Position numbers and translations under genes: made by a program
Notes under the pieces: generated by a model
The model's input: only the letters and a program-made list of their open reading frames with translations
Database searches by the model: none
Told to the model about the DNA's origin: nothing
DNA from: Erpobdella octoculata
Lineage: Eukaryota; Annelida; Clitellata; Hirudinida; Erpobdellidae
Reading direction: 5' to 3'
DNA length: 64,000 bases
NCBI GenBank assembly: GCA_963978895.1
Contig: OZ022238.1
Coordinates: 6,724,650-6,788,649, forward strand
Shown: piece after piece, positions 1 through 12,128 of the stretch
How positions within the stretch are numbered: position 1 is the first letter of the stretch
How the letters are laid out: every line of letters begins with the position of its first letter

Positions 1-112
1 CAATTAATTTTTAGCTGATTACTGAATAAAATATGTCATTCCTAGAATTAGATCAAAATAAGTGAAATATTTTTAGAGCTAATAAACTCAAAACAATACT
101 TATCAACGCTGA

Positions 113-275
113 ACTCCGCCTTGCTTTTGCAAGCCAATCCAAAGCCTGGAGAAAGGAGGAGGGGAGAGTTAAAAAGATCAAATTATGATCCACGACAGGA
201 AGTACTTAGGTGTTTCCTACATACAGCCATTTCAGTGTTAAAACGCCTGGTGTAAAAGACCATAAACTATTACAA
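113..275. repeat. Dispersed repeat, about 165 bp
   Basis: The segment contains a run reading roughly CAAGCCAATCCAAAGCCTGG and, further on, a conserved CAGCCATTTCAGT core. It recurs in copy B (25908-26070), as expected, and in a more diverged form at 11602-11765 outside the duplicated block. It is an unidentified interspersed repeat, perhaps a transposon remnant. Confidence 0.6.
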
Positions 276-291
276 CAAAAAATATCAACGC

Positions 292-525
292 TGAACATTA
301 CTTGTATCAACACCTAACAATACTTTTCAACACCTAACAATACTTTTCAACACCGAACAACAAAAAATATCAACGCTGAACATTACTTATATCAACACCT
401 AACAATACTTTTCAACATCGAACAATACTTATCAACACCGAACAGTACATATCAACACCGAACAATACTATCAACACCAGCAATACTTATCAACACCTAG
501 CAATACTTATCAACACCGTCAAAAC
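292..525. repeat. 20-bp minisatellite (copy A)
   Basis: Imperfect tandem units of about 20 bp, consensus AACAATACTTATCAACACCG, with variants such as TTTTCAACACCT. About 11 units are present. No coding potential is seen. The matching array in copy B is at 26075-26335. Confidence 0.9.
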
Positions 526-1983
526 CTTAATAAGACTACAAAAAATATTTTGTGTCTAATACATTTTTTTACTTAGTTATTTGATCAGAAAGTTTCCATA
601 ATTTTTTTTTGCTTACTACCACCACAGTTCTGTACAGTGAAATGACAAATCGCTCCCACAGGGCTAGCAAGGTAGCATCAATTAATGATCATCCCCAGTG
701 TTTACATCGCAAACAATCCTCCCACCCCCTCCTCCTTCTTCCTCTTCCTTCTCTTCATCATAACCTATTCACCTCCTTTCATCATCACTCTTATCTCCTT
801 TCCTTTCTATCTCTATCATTTTTCCTGTTTCTCTTCCTTTGTTTCTTTCTCTTTTGCTTTCTCTCTATTTTTTTTCTCCATCTGTCATGCTTTCTCTTTT
901 TTTACTTTTATTTCGTTAATTATTTCTTTCATCAATCAACTCCCCCATACACCACACCCAACACACATCTCCATACACCATCATCCATGGATCTTTTTTC
1001 CAATTTCCCTAAACAAACTAAAAGCGCATTATTTTTTTTTTGCAGCAGTTTTTTTCGGACCTTCCGAGTACAGTTGCAAGTAGATTTGAGGCGACTTCTT
1101 GAATGAATGAAATAGCTACCTCTTTCACTAATTCATGAACTGCATTATCACGTGTAGCATCACGTGTAGTATCACGTGCTTTTTTAAATGCCGATATCAC
1201 AACATAAACAGATAATTAATTTTTGAATGTCGAAGCTTTTCCTTCGTGCTCACTTTCATGGAAGAGGGCGATAGAAAGAAGGAAACGCAGAAAAAAAAAG
1301 TTACTGTAGTGATCACCTTCTCGATTTCGGGTCTCACTCCTATTTTAGTAGTATATAGACAATATTTAGAAATAATCATCATCTCAAGATGAGTTTAAAA
1401 TAAAAAAAACATGTTAAAACATGTTCTATTTCATTTATTTGGGTTGAAAGCTTAATATCATAATTTTTTTGAAAAAAGTCTCGTAAAAAAATTTAATATC
1501 AGGCTGACAACATTATTTTATACGTCCTAGTTTTTGTAACTTTAAATAAGTTTTTTAGTATATTTTTAATGAAATAATATAAAAATACAACTGGAAAAAT
1601 TTTTTATCAGAAGATAAATGTAAATTAAATGTAATATTATAAAAGCCCTCGTCACTCGCTCACTGATTCTGTCACGCTGTAAGATGGCGCTGCAATCGCA
1701 TGAATTTTCAAACAATTTTTAACAAACTTCTAGACTAACTAGAGCTTTAAAACTTTCACCACTTATTTTTATCATTTAGAATATTAATATTCAATCATTT
1801 TTTATATGATTTCATTTTTATTTCGATTAAATTATTTTAGTTTCAAAATTTATAAACAGGCGAATTCATTTCGCTTGAGCAAATTTATAAGCGAATTAAA
1901 AAGCGTTTTTTTTTAAAATAAGGAGAAAAAAAATTAAATAATATATATGTTTATTTTTTAAATTTATTTTAAATTGTTTAATG
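526..1983. other. No gene supported; pyrimidine-rich tract
   Basis: The stretch holds a TTC/TCC-rich pyrimidine tract at about 717-905, which produces artificial Phe/Leu-rich open frames on the plus strand, followed by AT-rich sequence. A minus-strand frame resembling a short signal-peptide protein (1018-1350) has lost its ATG and is frameshifted here relative to copy B. I see nothing else in it. Confidence 0.6.
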
Positions 1984-2082
1984 TTGTCAACCTGACTTTT
2001 GCACCCCTTCTTGTGTATTGGAACAGCACGACTCATTCTCCAGTCACTCACCACTTGTCCCGCATTAATCAACTTAAGTTTA
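1984..2082 (-). pseudogene. Non-LTR reverse transcriptase fragment (copy A, shortened)
   Basis: The minus strand reads a run like SDWRMSRAVPIHKKG, the RT motif 0/1 region of CR1/RTE-type LINEs (W-x-x-x-VPIHKKG). It stops at 1984, where about 205 bp still present in copy B are missing. It is a relic; no flanking LINE structure remains. Confidence 0.7.
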
Positions 2083-5000
2083 TTTTAAATTTTTATTTAT
2101 TTATTTATTATCTTTTAAGATTTTCACAATCACGAATTTCCTATTTTAATTAACCGCAAAAAATTTGACACAACGATTGTTGTTGTTACTCTTGTTTCAA
2201 TCAGTATCACCTGACGCTCTGACGAGGAGTTACCAGCAAGAGTTGATGTTGATGTGACGTGTTATTCTGTATGACTCACTGTGTGTGTATGTGTGTGTAT
2301 TTGTGTGTGTGTGCGTGAAAGATATAATTGCACTGCTGAATAAACTGTGAATGTGAATATGGGCGTGTGGATGCAATGTAAGCTAAGGTGCAGTGTATTT
2401 TGGCACAAAATAAATATAACAGTGATGATCAGCAATAATCGTTGGTTTTGTGTCTAAAAATGAGGGGGGTGAGCTATCACAGGTCCTACGCCTTACCCCT
2501 CCCCCCCCAAATAAATTTGAAAGATGTTATTTTTAGACGTTAAAGTCTATAACAAACTAAAATATACTAAATGAAATTGTTTTCTGTGCACAAAACATTG
2601 AAAAGAGAATATATAGATTTAGAATAAATTCAATATTGGCAGATCTAAAGAAATATTGACTCTCTTTTCTTCTTCGTTCTTTTTTTCTTTTTTTTCTATA
2701 TTTCTGTAGTTTTCAGGTTCACTAAAGAACTGGAGTATTTTTTAAAATGTTGACAAACTAATCTATTCTATTTTTTTTTAAAGATAATGAAACTTTTATT
2801 ATTACGGATTCCTGATACTTTTCTTTGACTGACCGGATATTAATAAAAATCAAATGCAATCCATATCAGGCTGTTTTTATTTTTTGCAGATAAAAACGAG
2901 CGAAGCAAAAACAACAACAGAAAATATTTTTTGAATTTAAAAACAGGAATAACATAGATTGTGGAGAAGTAGATTGATGAGTCAGTAATTCATTCTTAGG
3001 ATCAAATCTTCAAAAACAATCTTTTGGCAATGAATAAATAAATATTGAAACCACGCGGAAGTGAGATGTGTTGTAGGCAACAAATAATCTCTTTTTTTTA
3101 CAAAGATAAAAATAATTTAAGAAATTGTGATCTTCGAATTGTTGAAAAACTGTAAATAAATTGTGCGATTTGCTACGGTGGTTGGCATGCAACAGCTGCT
3201 TCTCCCGATGGGCGCCTCCAAAATGTCTCAAACCACCGGTTATTGAAAAGGTCGTACACCAGTTTTGCCTGGGCCTGGGGGTAACAGAACCAGCCCTCCG
3301 ACATGGTAAAGCCCAACGCTGAACAAATCCCACTCGCTCAAACAAATCGTCCAACAGCAGCATAATTAGCCATTCGTAGATTCTGGTCCTTTCTTACTTT
3401 TGAAACTATAGAAATGAGAAAATTTCAATCTATTACAAAAATTACTTTTTTATTTGTATTATAATTTTTAGGACGTTGTTGTGGAGAAAGAAATATGTGA
3501 AGAAAATATAGAAGCCATAAAATCTCTATGGAACTTTAAAGAAATATTTTTACTTGGATATATCTTTTTAATTTTTAATTTTTAACTGTTTTAATTTTTT
3601 GTTTTTCAAGTTTTAAATATTTAATTTGTTTTTGCAAATATGAGCCTCACAAACAAACGTGTCCAAAATAAATTATAAAACGTGGCTTTTTAAATCAGGA
3701 AATAAATTATAGTAAAATCTATTTTAAATAATTTTAAATATTAAATAAATTATTAAATAATTTTAAAATGTTTAATACATTGTACTTTTCCATATCTTTT
3801 GTTTTTACAAAAAAAACATTTTTTCCGAACTTTTCCAGGTACAAAATTAGAGTAAATAATTGTGTCAAATCAATAGTCAACGCGACATAATTATTCAAGA
3901 TCGACTGTGGTGTTACACAGCCTCACTTTATGCATTCCTACTTTAAGAATTTTTATTTTTCCCACTCTCACAAGACCTTCTCAATAAATGAGAGAACAAT
4001 TTTCGGTATGAACGAATGAGAAAAACGAGTGATTAAACATTGAAAATTCATTACCGAAACCGAACACATCGAGTCGATTAACAAAAAGATTTTAAAAAAT
4101 ATACAGTATTTCCCAGGTTTAAAATAAATTCCTGGAATTAACTCATTTTTTATTTTTAAAAATGTCCAGAAAAAACTTCCTGAAGCACACTATTGATATT
4201 TTTATGTTGATCAAATTAAGTTGACCAGTGAAAGTAAAAATGAAATAAAATTGAGCGTGGCAGAAAAACGACATGACACTCAAGCTCTTAAGATTCCATT
4301 GGTCTATGCAGATAAAATGATACAAATCTTCATAAATAAATAATTTAAAGAATAAACTCATCACTCTCAAACACATCTTACCACAATCAGCTGGCATTTG
4401 AACAGCTAGCTAAGCTGCTAACGGGGTTAGTACACGACAATCACCAGGTCAACGGCTAGAGAGTGGCTTGCATGTGAATATTAACTAACTCACCCGTCCA
4501 TCACTTTGTGAGATAATAAAGATGAATGCCAGCTTCACGACTGTTCAAAAGTGGCGCCGTTGTGCAACTACCTTCACCTCTAACAAACTCTAAATAAATT
4601 TTTGTCACACTAACCACCAAGCTTTATTTAAACAAATAAATATTTTTTACAAAACAAAAATCTGGTGTCACCAAAAGATGCTTTGTGGCAATAAATTGGG
4701 ATTATTCAATTTTTTTAAAGGTTTTGCAGAACCTACGGTATAGGCGGTACAGTATCCCTAAACATTACAACTTAATGTCTTTTTGAAGAAAAAAAAACTT
4801 CATAAGTCATATTCTAGAGGCTTATCATTAAAACCTACAGCAGAAAATGTATGAAAAATTAAAAAAAACAATGATGTTTTGGTTGAGGAATAACCAAATA
4901 ACAAAATGATTATTTAAATGTGAATTTATTTATTTAAGTTTATTATTGAAATTGAATGCCGAACATAATCTTAACAATATCTTACATAGAACTAAAGCAC

Positions 5001-7590
5001 TAAATTAGTCGGCACAATTTGTCCAAAGTTAAAATAAAATACCAACTGATTTTATTAAATGTTTAACTATTATTATATTTGAAAAAATTGAATTTATCTA
5101 TAAAAAAAACTTTAGCGTGAAAGTAAAAAATGAACACTTTTTTTAATTTTCAATTTGCTTCCAATGAAGTAAAATTTGCGAACTATACTGAAATACCCAT
5201 AAAGAAATAATAAGTTAATAATGTCATATTTTCATTTTTAGTCTTAATTGCAAAATATTTGTTATTCGTAATTTATTTATTCAAATTTGTACAAAATTTT
5301 ATATTTGAAATGTTTTACAGTTAGGATTATATTATAATCTGTTCATAAATGTATTAAAACGCTTACTAGCTTATGGGAACTTTTTTCCAAACTTCATTTT
5401 CGATCAAGTAATAAAAAAAACATATTCTGATGATGATGCTATTCATACGTATTACACAGTTTTAATAAGTAATAGTTATGTTTTTTCAACAAAGGATCAA
5501 AGAATATATTAGCATCTGTGCTTCTAAAGTTCTCTTATATATATACGTATATTGTGACTTTGTGACACGCGTTGCGCAGATGAAGACGAGAACTTGCGTT
5601 CTGCGCATGCGTGTGGAGAGTCCAAATAAAACGCAGGCTGCTTAAATTCAACGTGTTCATATTTTATATTATTTTAAATATTATAAATTACGTTTAATTT
5701 TTTCAATAACTATTTTAAGACTATAAAAAATATGATTATTACTTGGGATGACCTGTAAAAATGACGGGCTTAATCGTTAAAATATCATCGGTATAATCAG
5801 CGTTGTTTTGCGATAGCAGCGCCACCTAACAGCATCAGGCCCGACGAGAGGTTGAAGGAGGTTTGGAGCAACTCATTTTGGTGCTCCTCAAGAACCCTAG
5901 TTATGATTAATATTAATAATGAATTACAAGCGTGACCAAAAATGTAGGATTCGACAAAATTATCACAGTAGCAGAAAATATTTATTCAAAGTTGTTTTAA
6001 TTTTAAAATAAATCAAAACTTACATGAAAATTATTACTGAAAGTTTTTAATGATCAAAATCGCAGTTTAAATAAAACGAAATACCAAATATTTTGTGCAA
6101 AATCAAATAAAAAAACAAAAAATTCCTTAGCTTTGCTGCAATTTTACATTTCATTACAAAAGGTTGATTATGAATTTCATCAAAAAATGTTTTGATAAAA
6201 TTTAATATAGTTCCAAATAAGGGAGCGCCTAATCAAATGATTCTTTGATTTGATTTGATTTGATTTGATGTGCCATGAAATAAATGAGAGCAGCTATGAT
6301 TTTAGAAAACTTATGAAACGAATTTAAACTTGGGAAGATGAGAACGAAAAAAATGACAATTAATTGTTTAAACATCTGGTTTCATTCAAAAGTCAAATCA
6401 ATTTGTAGATCACAAAGACATTTTACAGTTTGATGGATTTCATTTTGGTGTAGATATTCAGCTATATAAAGTTCTGTTTTTAAATTTCGATGATCGAAAG
6501 AAATAATGCAAATTTATGACGATTGTAATATAAAAAGTGAAATTTAAAATTCACATTACACTTACTTTTAAGATCAGTTATAAACTTAAAGAAAGCGCTA
6601 GGGGCGTTTTTCTAACTGAGGTGGCCATCAGACCAGCGGGAGGCCCAGGGCGAAATCTCCGCCAGCCCACCCCCTCTCGACGGACCTGAACAGCATTATG
6701 CAAAATTCTAACATACACACATACGATACGGGTTCCCGGCGTTGCCCGGTTTTTTTTAGTTATGTTCTTGCTTTGTCTCCATAAAACGTGAAATAATTAA
6801 CTGGTTTTTATTTGAAATAGTTTAAATCTTTCACTTCAATAAATACGACCGCCATGATCAATTTGGTTCAAATTACTCCAGCGGTTCGGGTGTGAATTTC
6901 AAACAACTACGCACTCACACATTGCCCTTTCTATTTACACATAGATTAGACTTCTGGGATTTTTAGCCTAACATTTATAGCTTTTGTAAAAATTTAATAA
7001 TACTTGAATATTATAAGGCACATTATAAAGTGGTGATGATTCTGATTCTGCTGAGAGATCTTCACTTCATCTCATTGAAAACGTATCTTGGCTTTCGGCT
7101 TTGATCTCATTTTGTCATCGTGGGAGGATCAAATTACATGGACAAACAAATAACGGAACACTTCGACTTTGTTTTTCCATCAAATGTCGATAAGAATCCA
7201 GAATTTAGAAAAACTTTTCAAAACATAAAACAAATAATGTAATTAATTCCTTTAAAGTGTCTGTGCACCAAAATTTAAAAATAAGTTTTAAACCATTTCA
7301 AACTAATTATGCATGAATAAAAATTTAATTATTGGAAAAAATTTTATGCAAATTATGTTGACACAAAATGTAAATTTGTAGAAATTAAACAACTTTAAAA
7401 AAAAATTTTTTTTGAAAATTCGATGACAGTTTCCTTTGTTGCTCAACCAGCGACAAGTTTCCAGGCGTGAAACGAATCTTTCTTAATTTCTCAAATTCTC
7501 AGAATTCATCAGAAGTGATTGCAAATGTTGACATTTTTTCGGAATATTTTGTTTCGTAAAAGAAAATTGCGCGTCGTGGTTTCAGGGTCT
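2083..7590. other. AT-rich stretch with no supported gene; two empty insertion sites
   Basis: A TG-rich patch lies at 2280-2320. Short minus-strand frames at 3010-3363 and 4143-4397 have counterparts in copy B but no recognisable domain, and the first changes frame between copies. Position 3668/3669 (A|T) is the pre-insertion site of the copy-B Helitron, and 5394-5401 (TCATTTTC) is the pre-insertion site of the 24-kb MULE. Near 6728-6760 a GGGTTCCCGGCGTTGCCCGG run looks like a degraded Helitron 3' hairpin in reverse orientation (counterpart near 58789). Confidence 0.55.
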
Positions 7591-7595
7591 TTGTA

Positions 7596-7780
7596 TTTGA
7601 AGTTTTATGTGTATTTGAAGTTTCATTTGTATTTGAATTTTTATTTGTATTTGAATTTTTATTTGTATTTGAATTTTTATTTGTACTTGAAGTTTCATTT
7701 GTACTTGAATTTTTATTTGTATTTGAATTTTCATTTGTATTTGAAGTTTCATTTGCATTTGAATCTTTATTTGGATGTTC
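7596..7780. repeat. 18-bp minisatellite (copy A)
   Basis: About 10 units of an 18-bp repeat, consensus GTATTTGAATTTTTATTT. It translates into artificial YLYLNF-type repeats. The copy-B array (59805-60210) is about twice as long, so unit number changed after duplication. Confidence 0.93.
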
Positions 7781-8426
7781 TTTAATCGAAAATAAACTTT
7801 TAATTTTTTGTAGAGCAAAACATTTTAACGAAAAAAGAGTAAAAAAGATGATAAGAAGATGGAAAGTTTTTGTTACTTTCGTTTTTCTCTTTCGTTTTTT
7901 ATACGTGGTGATGCTAATGCAGGAGAATTATTAACAAGATCTTTCTCAGCTCTGTTTTTAGGTTTCGAATTTGTAAGGTTTAACTTTTTAAATGTTTTGA
8001 ATAATATAATTTTGTTTTGATAATTATTCTGAATTTTTGTTCAGCTTGTTCATTCTTGCTTATTACAAACAATCGGGTCGGTGGTGATAACGATCTTGTT
8101 GTTGGTTTTGTAAACTCTTGACATAAGCCCGTTTTTTATATTAATTTTTTTTTTATATTTAATAGTCGCTTGAAGCAAATCAAGTTTTAAACAAAAGCTA
8201 CGGCGTAACGAAACACAGTTAAATGTGGGTCATAAGAAAATAAAACTAATGTAAACGTAAGTAAAGTTTTAAGTTGTAATTTAAACTCAGTCAGAGTCTA
8301 AGATTCATGGATTGAGTATGGGACTGTGTTGGCTCTGCGACAGAGAAGGCTCTATCCATGTAGGCACGATTGCTTTCGAAAGATTGTGAGATCTGTCAGA
8401 ACAATCTGAACATTGAGTAAGATATT
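7781..8426. other. AT-rich, no gene seen
   Basis: Non-coding AT-rich sequence, matched in copy B (60211-60870). I see no motif, RNA or open frame worth calling. Confidence 0.6.
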
Positions 8427-8860
8427 CTAATACTCTAATAGATACAAAGGAGAGAAATTTTTAAGAGTGTTGTAGGTCAGAAAACTGAGTTTATAACCAC
8501 TTCTGGATGAAATAGGATGCCAGTATAACTGGCCTAGAATTGGAGAGATATTTGAAATATGGTCGCGGCGTGAAGCATGAGAGCAGTGGTGAAGAGTCGA
8601 ATTTGGAAGACCAGTCAGGATAGCATTGCAATAATCCAGCTTAGATAGAACGAGCACGTGGACAATAATTTCAAGGCAGTAACGATAGAGAAAATGGACT
8701 TGCTGGGCGAATGCGGCAACTCGTGGGGATATAATGAGCTTTCCAGCAAAACCTCAATGCTGCGGATCAGCAAAACAGAAAAAAAAAATTATATTTGCAC
8801 CAAGGGAAAGAGGGAAAAATTAGTAGAAGACATTCGCTTACAGATCCAGATATCTTCAAA
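8427..8860 (-). pseudogene. CR1/L2/jockey-type LINE fragment (copy A)
   Basis: The minus strand encodes LSKLDYCNAILTGLP, then a broken segment, then LYWHPISSRSGYKLSFLTYN and SPLYLLEY. This is the characteristic sequence C-terminal to the RT domain of CR1/L2/jockey LINEs (SRLDYCNxLLxGLP ... LHWLPVxxRIxFKILLLTYK). It is short, frame-broken and lacks RT catalytic motifs, so it is an old remnant. The copy-B counterpart at 60870-61330 retains slightly more upstream sequence. Confidence 0.8.
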
Positions 8861-9077
8861 CATGTGTTTTACTTATTAATTACTTAATCGAGATGTTTAA
8901 TTAATTAAAACATTTAATTTATAAAGTGATTGTTATTTTGTGTATGGCGTGTACCAATATAATAAGACATCAGGAAGTTTTCCTTGAAACGATCGCTTAA
9001 ACAATTGTTTTCTCGCTGTTTGTTCCCTTTCTTTCTTTTCCAATTTTTTTGGTTAAAACTTTAAATATAATTACTTC

Positions 9078-9258
9078 CGATGATGATGATGATGATAGTA
9101 ATCATGGTAACGATTATGGTGATGATGACGAGGATTGCAATGACGATAACGATAGCAAAGACGACGACGACGATGACTGCAGCTAAAATAACGACGACTT
9201 CAAAAGCAGCAAACACAGCCGCGTTGACGACGATGACGACGACGACGACGACGACGCA
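9078..9258. repeat. GAT/GAC trinucleotide-rich tract (copy A)
   Basis: Imperfect GAT, GAC and ACG trinucleotide repeats, with a counterpart at 61549-61740. Open frames over it are repeat artefacts. Confidence 0.85.
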
Positions 9259-10515
9259 GTTGACGATTTAAGTCAAAAACTGCGGGACAGTAATAAGGTG
9301 ACAAGCACGCTCGACCAATTTGCTGATCCAAGAAAGAAAAGAAATTAGTTAAAAGAAAGAATAAAAAGAAAGATATTCGTGCATGGAAAGCAATCCGTGC
9401 ATGCGTAGATCTTCCAGCGGCAGTCATGTTTACATAGAATGAAAGAGAAAAAAAAACATTTGAACTTTCATCTTGAATTTATCTTTCAATTTCTTTTCTC
9501 TTTAATGCGCTTTTTTCTGACTTTAAATAGATTCGGCAGTAAACTTAAGAAAAACGTTGAAACTTTGCAACAAAAGAAAAACAATCCTAATTATTGCCCC
9601 AAGTTCTATTGAAAGATTTGCTTCTAGTTAACAAAAACTGAAATTGGTTTTCAATTCAGGTTTTCGTGTTCTTTAGACGTGTAGTGTTTGATATGGTTGT
9701 AGAATGTGTAATTTAACCGTAGAATATGCAGCTTTGTTGAACTACTGGTAAAATGCTTATTTGATTGCAAAACGTGGCTTTGAAAGGAAATGAAATGAAC
9801 GAGCAAATTCCTTTGAAAACAAAAAGTTACCAAAAACGACATTTTTGTCCAACTGCGCATCGTCCAATGAATTAGACAAACGGCACAACGTTTTAAGCAA
9901 TTAAAATAAACATTTCGTCAAATCTGTGACAAACGGAGGTAAACATGACGTGACAGCATAACAGTGGACATTTTAACAATACTTACGGAACAACAAACAG
10001 ATTCCAGAAAACAGACAATAAATCACAGATCAACCGGGGACATGCTGGGGAATTATTGACGATTCCTCGAAGAACGATCTTTTGTTCCGATAGAAGGGTG
10101 AGGGGTAGTAAGGATTTGTGCGGGGGTGGTGGGCGGGGGCGGTCTTGACGCGGGTGGGAGGAAGTCGTGGATCGTTGGCAAACAGGTCAGCTGGGAAAAT
10201 TGAATTTTGGAATGCGTGGGCGTCTTCCTGGAAGTGTGATGCAGTGTTCTTTGTGGGGGATGAAATTAATTCGACTGCGCCACCGCCTGATGCGATGTAT
10301 GTATGCGGTCAACTGATGCTTCTTTATTGAGTCCACAATAAACATAGCATGCCATGCTGGTTTTATGCTGGTGGTTATGGGATGTTTATGTGTGCATGAA
10401 TTGTTTGAGTGAATTTGTGGAGTGTGTATATATGAATTGAGGTTTTGGCCGTGTCGGTGGTTGTAAGTTGAGTTGTGTCGGTGGGTGTGTTAGTGTACAT
10501 AATTTCCGGTGTCTG
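9259..10515. other. No gene supported
   Basis: Mixed-composition sequence including a G-rich patch at 10096-10160. A minus-strand frame at 9651-9860 is preserved in copy B (62127-62396) but has no recognisable domain, splice structure or codon bias. Confidence 0.5.
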
Positions 10516-10688
10516 TCTGTATGTATGTATGTATGTATGTATGTATGTATGTATGTATGTATGTATGTATGTATGTATGTATGTATGTATGTATGTATGT
10601 ATGTATGTATGTATGTATGTATGTATGTATGTATGTATGTATGTATGTATGTATGTATGTATGTATGTATGTATGTATGTATGTATGT
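10516..10688. repeat. (TATG)n microsatellite (copy A)
   Basis: A nearly perfect tetranucleotide array of about 170 bp. The copy-B array (62987-63357) is about 370 bp and has three interruptions. Confidence 0.98.
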
Positions 10689-11062
10689 TAGCAGTTTCGC
10701 ATTACGAGGCAGCTAACACAAAACTACTAGTAAAGCGAAACTGTATATGAACTTATATATATATTGTTACGATATCACCAATCGTATACGGGATTTTCTA
10801 GAATGGTTTATTGAAAGATAATAAAATAAAACCTTGATATGTCTTTTTCTCTGCTAATATTCAGAAAGACGTCTAAGACCATTAAAAGGCGGAAAAGGTT
10901 AAAGCAAGGGCAAAGATTAAAAAATTACCCCCTCTTAATTCTGTTCGTCCCAAACAGCATAGTCGCTTCTAAAACACCGGGCAAGACCATTAACACAGAA
11001 TACCTTCATCTTCACTCGTGGCCTTGACCGCAATTCACAATTGACATTGATGTTCCGATTGA

Positions 11063-11380
11063 TTTTATGATGGTGAGATAAGTCGGTCTGCTGAACAACA
11101 TCCTAATCTGGTTGATGGTCAACAACCCTTTCAGTATAGAGCCCTGTCTGAATACAGTCACAATAATCCACCACAAGATATTCTAGATGATAGCTCGGAT
11201 TTTCTTCTAATGCAGGTTCGTGCAAATTCTGGTGAAGGTGGATTAACTGGGAGCTTTGTGGCGTCATCAATGGCCGGAGGAGGGGTAGACGGAGACCACT
11301 CGTCCATGACGAAAATCACAAAAGATTTGTACGAAAACTGCTTTCCCGCTGACATGGTTTCACTATCTCACCTTGTTTGA
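11063..11380 (+). CDS. Candidate unidentified terminal exon (copy A)
   Basis: An open frame of 105 codons bounded by stops, with no ATG near its start. It would be an internal or last exon; a possible acceptor is GATAAG just before 11084. It encodes a Ser/Gly-rich, acidic segment (with runs like LDDSSDF and GGGVDGDHSSMTK) ending at TGA. The frame is also open in copy B (63792 to the window end). Over the shared 64 codons I count three amino-acid changes and two silent ones, which is close to neutral and weakens the coding case. No family is recognised. Confidence 0.3.
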   Translation, partial: FYDGEISRSAEQHPNLVDGQQPFQYRALSEYSHNNPPQDILDDSSDFLLMQVRANSGEGGLTGSFVASSMAGGGVDGDHSSMTKITKDLYENCFPADMVSLSHLV

Positions 11381-11838
11381 GTAACATATGAAATCTGTTT
11401 TCTTGATTAATTTTTTGTGGCCTGCGTGGAGAAATCATTGTAGCTATCGAGTTTGTGTAAGTAAGCTAGACCCCTTTTTTCTATTAATAGCTTAATTATT
11501 AAAATTGATATATGTATTTCGTCCATGGTTTCCAATTATTTTTTTCACTTACAATTTTTTTAATTATGTAACAAAATAAATATATGCTGTTATCTTAATA
11601 ACCTTTCCTTGTCTTTTGCGAGCCAGTCTCAAGCCTGGACAAAAGAAGATACACAGTTAAAAAGATCATATAGAATAAATGACAGGAAATACTTATTGGC
11701 TTCCTACACACAGCCATTTCAGTCTTAAAATACTTTGTGTAAAGGACTACGAGCTATTATGAAAACATTGTTTAAATTGCTCAAAACTTAGATATTTTTT
11801 TAAGTAAATGTTTTATTTTTATATTTATTTTTTAAACG
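11381..11838. other. Spacer with a diverged copy of the 165-bp repeat
   Basis: AT-rich spacer. Positions 11602-11765 are a third, diverged copy of the dispersed repeat at 113-275. No coding sequence is seen up to the RING gene's last exon. Confidence 0.6.
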
Positions 11839-12082
11839 TTATACAGAAACTGGTTGTCTACATAATGGACATGAGTTGTTATTTTTTACCAATGCTTTTA
11901 TTAACTCGTCGGCTCTGTTTCTCTGTCTGTTTCTCTGTTTCAAATCTTGCAATCAATTTTTGAGTCACTTCCTGATGATAGATTTTTTTCAAATTTTGCA
12001 TACATGCTCAAGATAGAAGACAATGCAATATTCAATTATTAGTTTTACAATAAGTCAATTAATTTAGTTAATTTTCTTGAGG

Positions 12083-12128
<46 letters not shown>

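Larger units (their letters stand above)
1..11262. repeat. Segmental duplication, copy A
   Basis: This stretch matches 25797-33129 plus 57482-64000 in the same orientation, about 95% alike by eye, with small indels. It starts before the window's left edge. The right limit of visible matching, 11262, is set only by copy B running off the window at 64000. Copy A lacks the Helitron and the 24-kb MULE found in copy B and keeps both empty target sites (3668/3669 and 5394-5401). It also lacks about 205 bp present in copy B near 27795-28000. Confidence 0.93.

Noticed and set aside
609..1106. 165-codon and 132-codon Phe/Leu/Ser-rich ORFs (also 26425-26942)
   Set aside because: Overlapping frames over a pyrimidine tract; frame content differs between the duplicates.
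3010..3363. 117-codon minus-strand ORF (copy B 28997-29323)
   Set aside because: The two copies use different frames over the shared Trp-rich part and hit stops; no domain recognised.
4143..4397. 84-codon minus-strand ORF conserved in copy B
   Set aside because: Equal length follows from recent duplication; a GTAAGA donor after six codons means most of the frame would be intron.
9651..9860. Minus-strand ORF shared by both copies
   Set aside because: Conserved only because the DNA is duplicated; no motif, start context or codon bias.
10468..10750. Long open frames of [12 protein letters not shown] repeats (also at 13385-13961, 24289-24728, 36644-37074, 52013-52320, 62937-63413)
   Set aside because: They are translations of tetra- and dinucleotide microsatellites, which lack stops in several frames on both strands.
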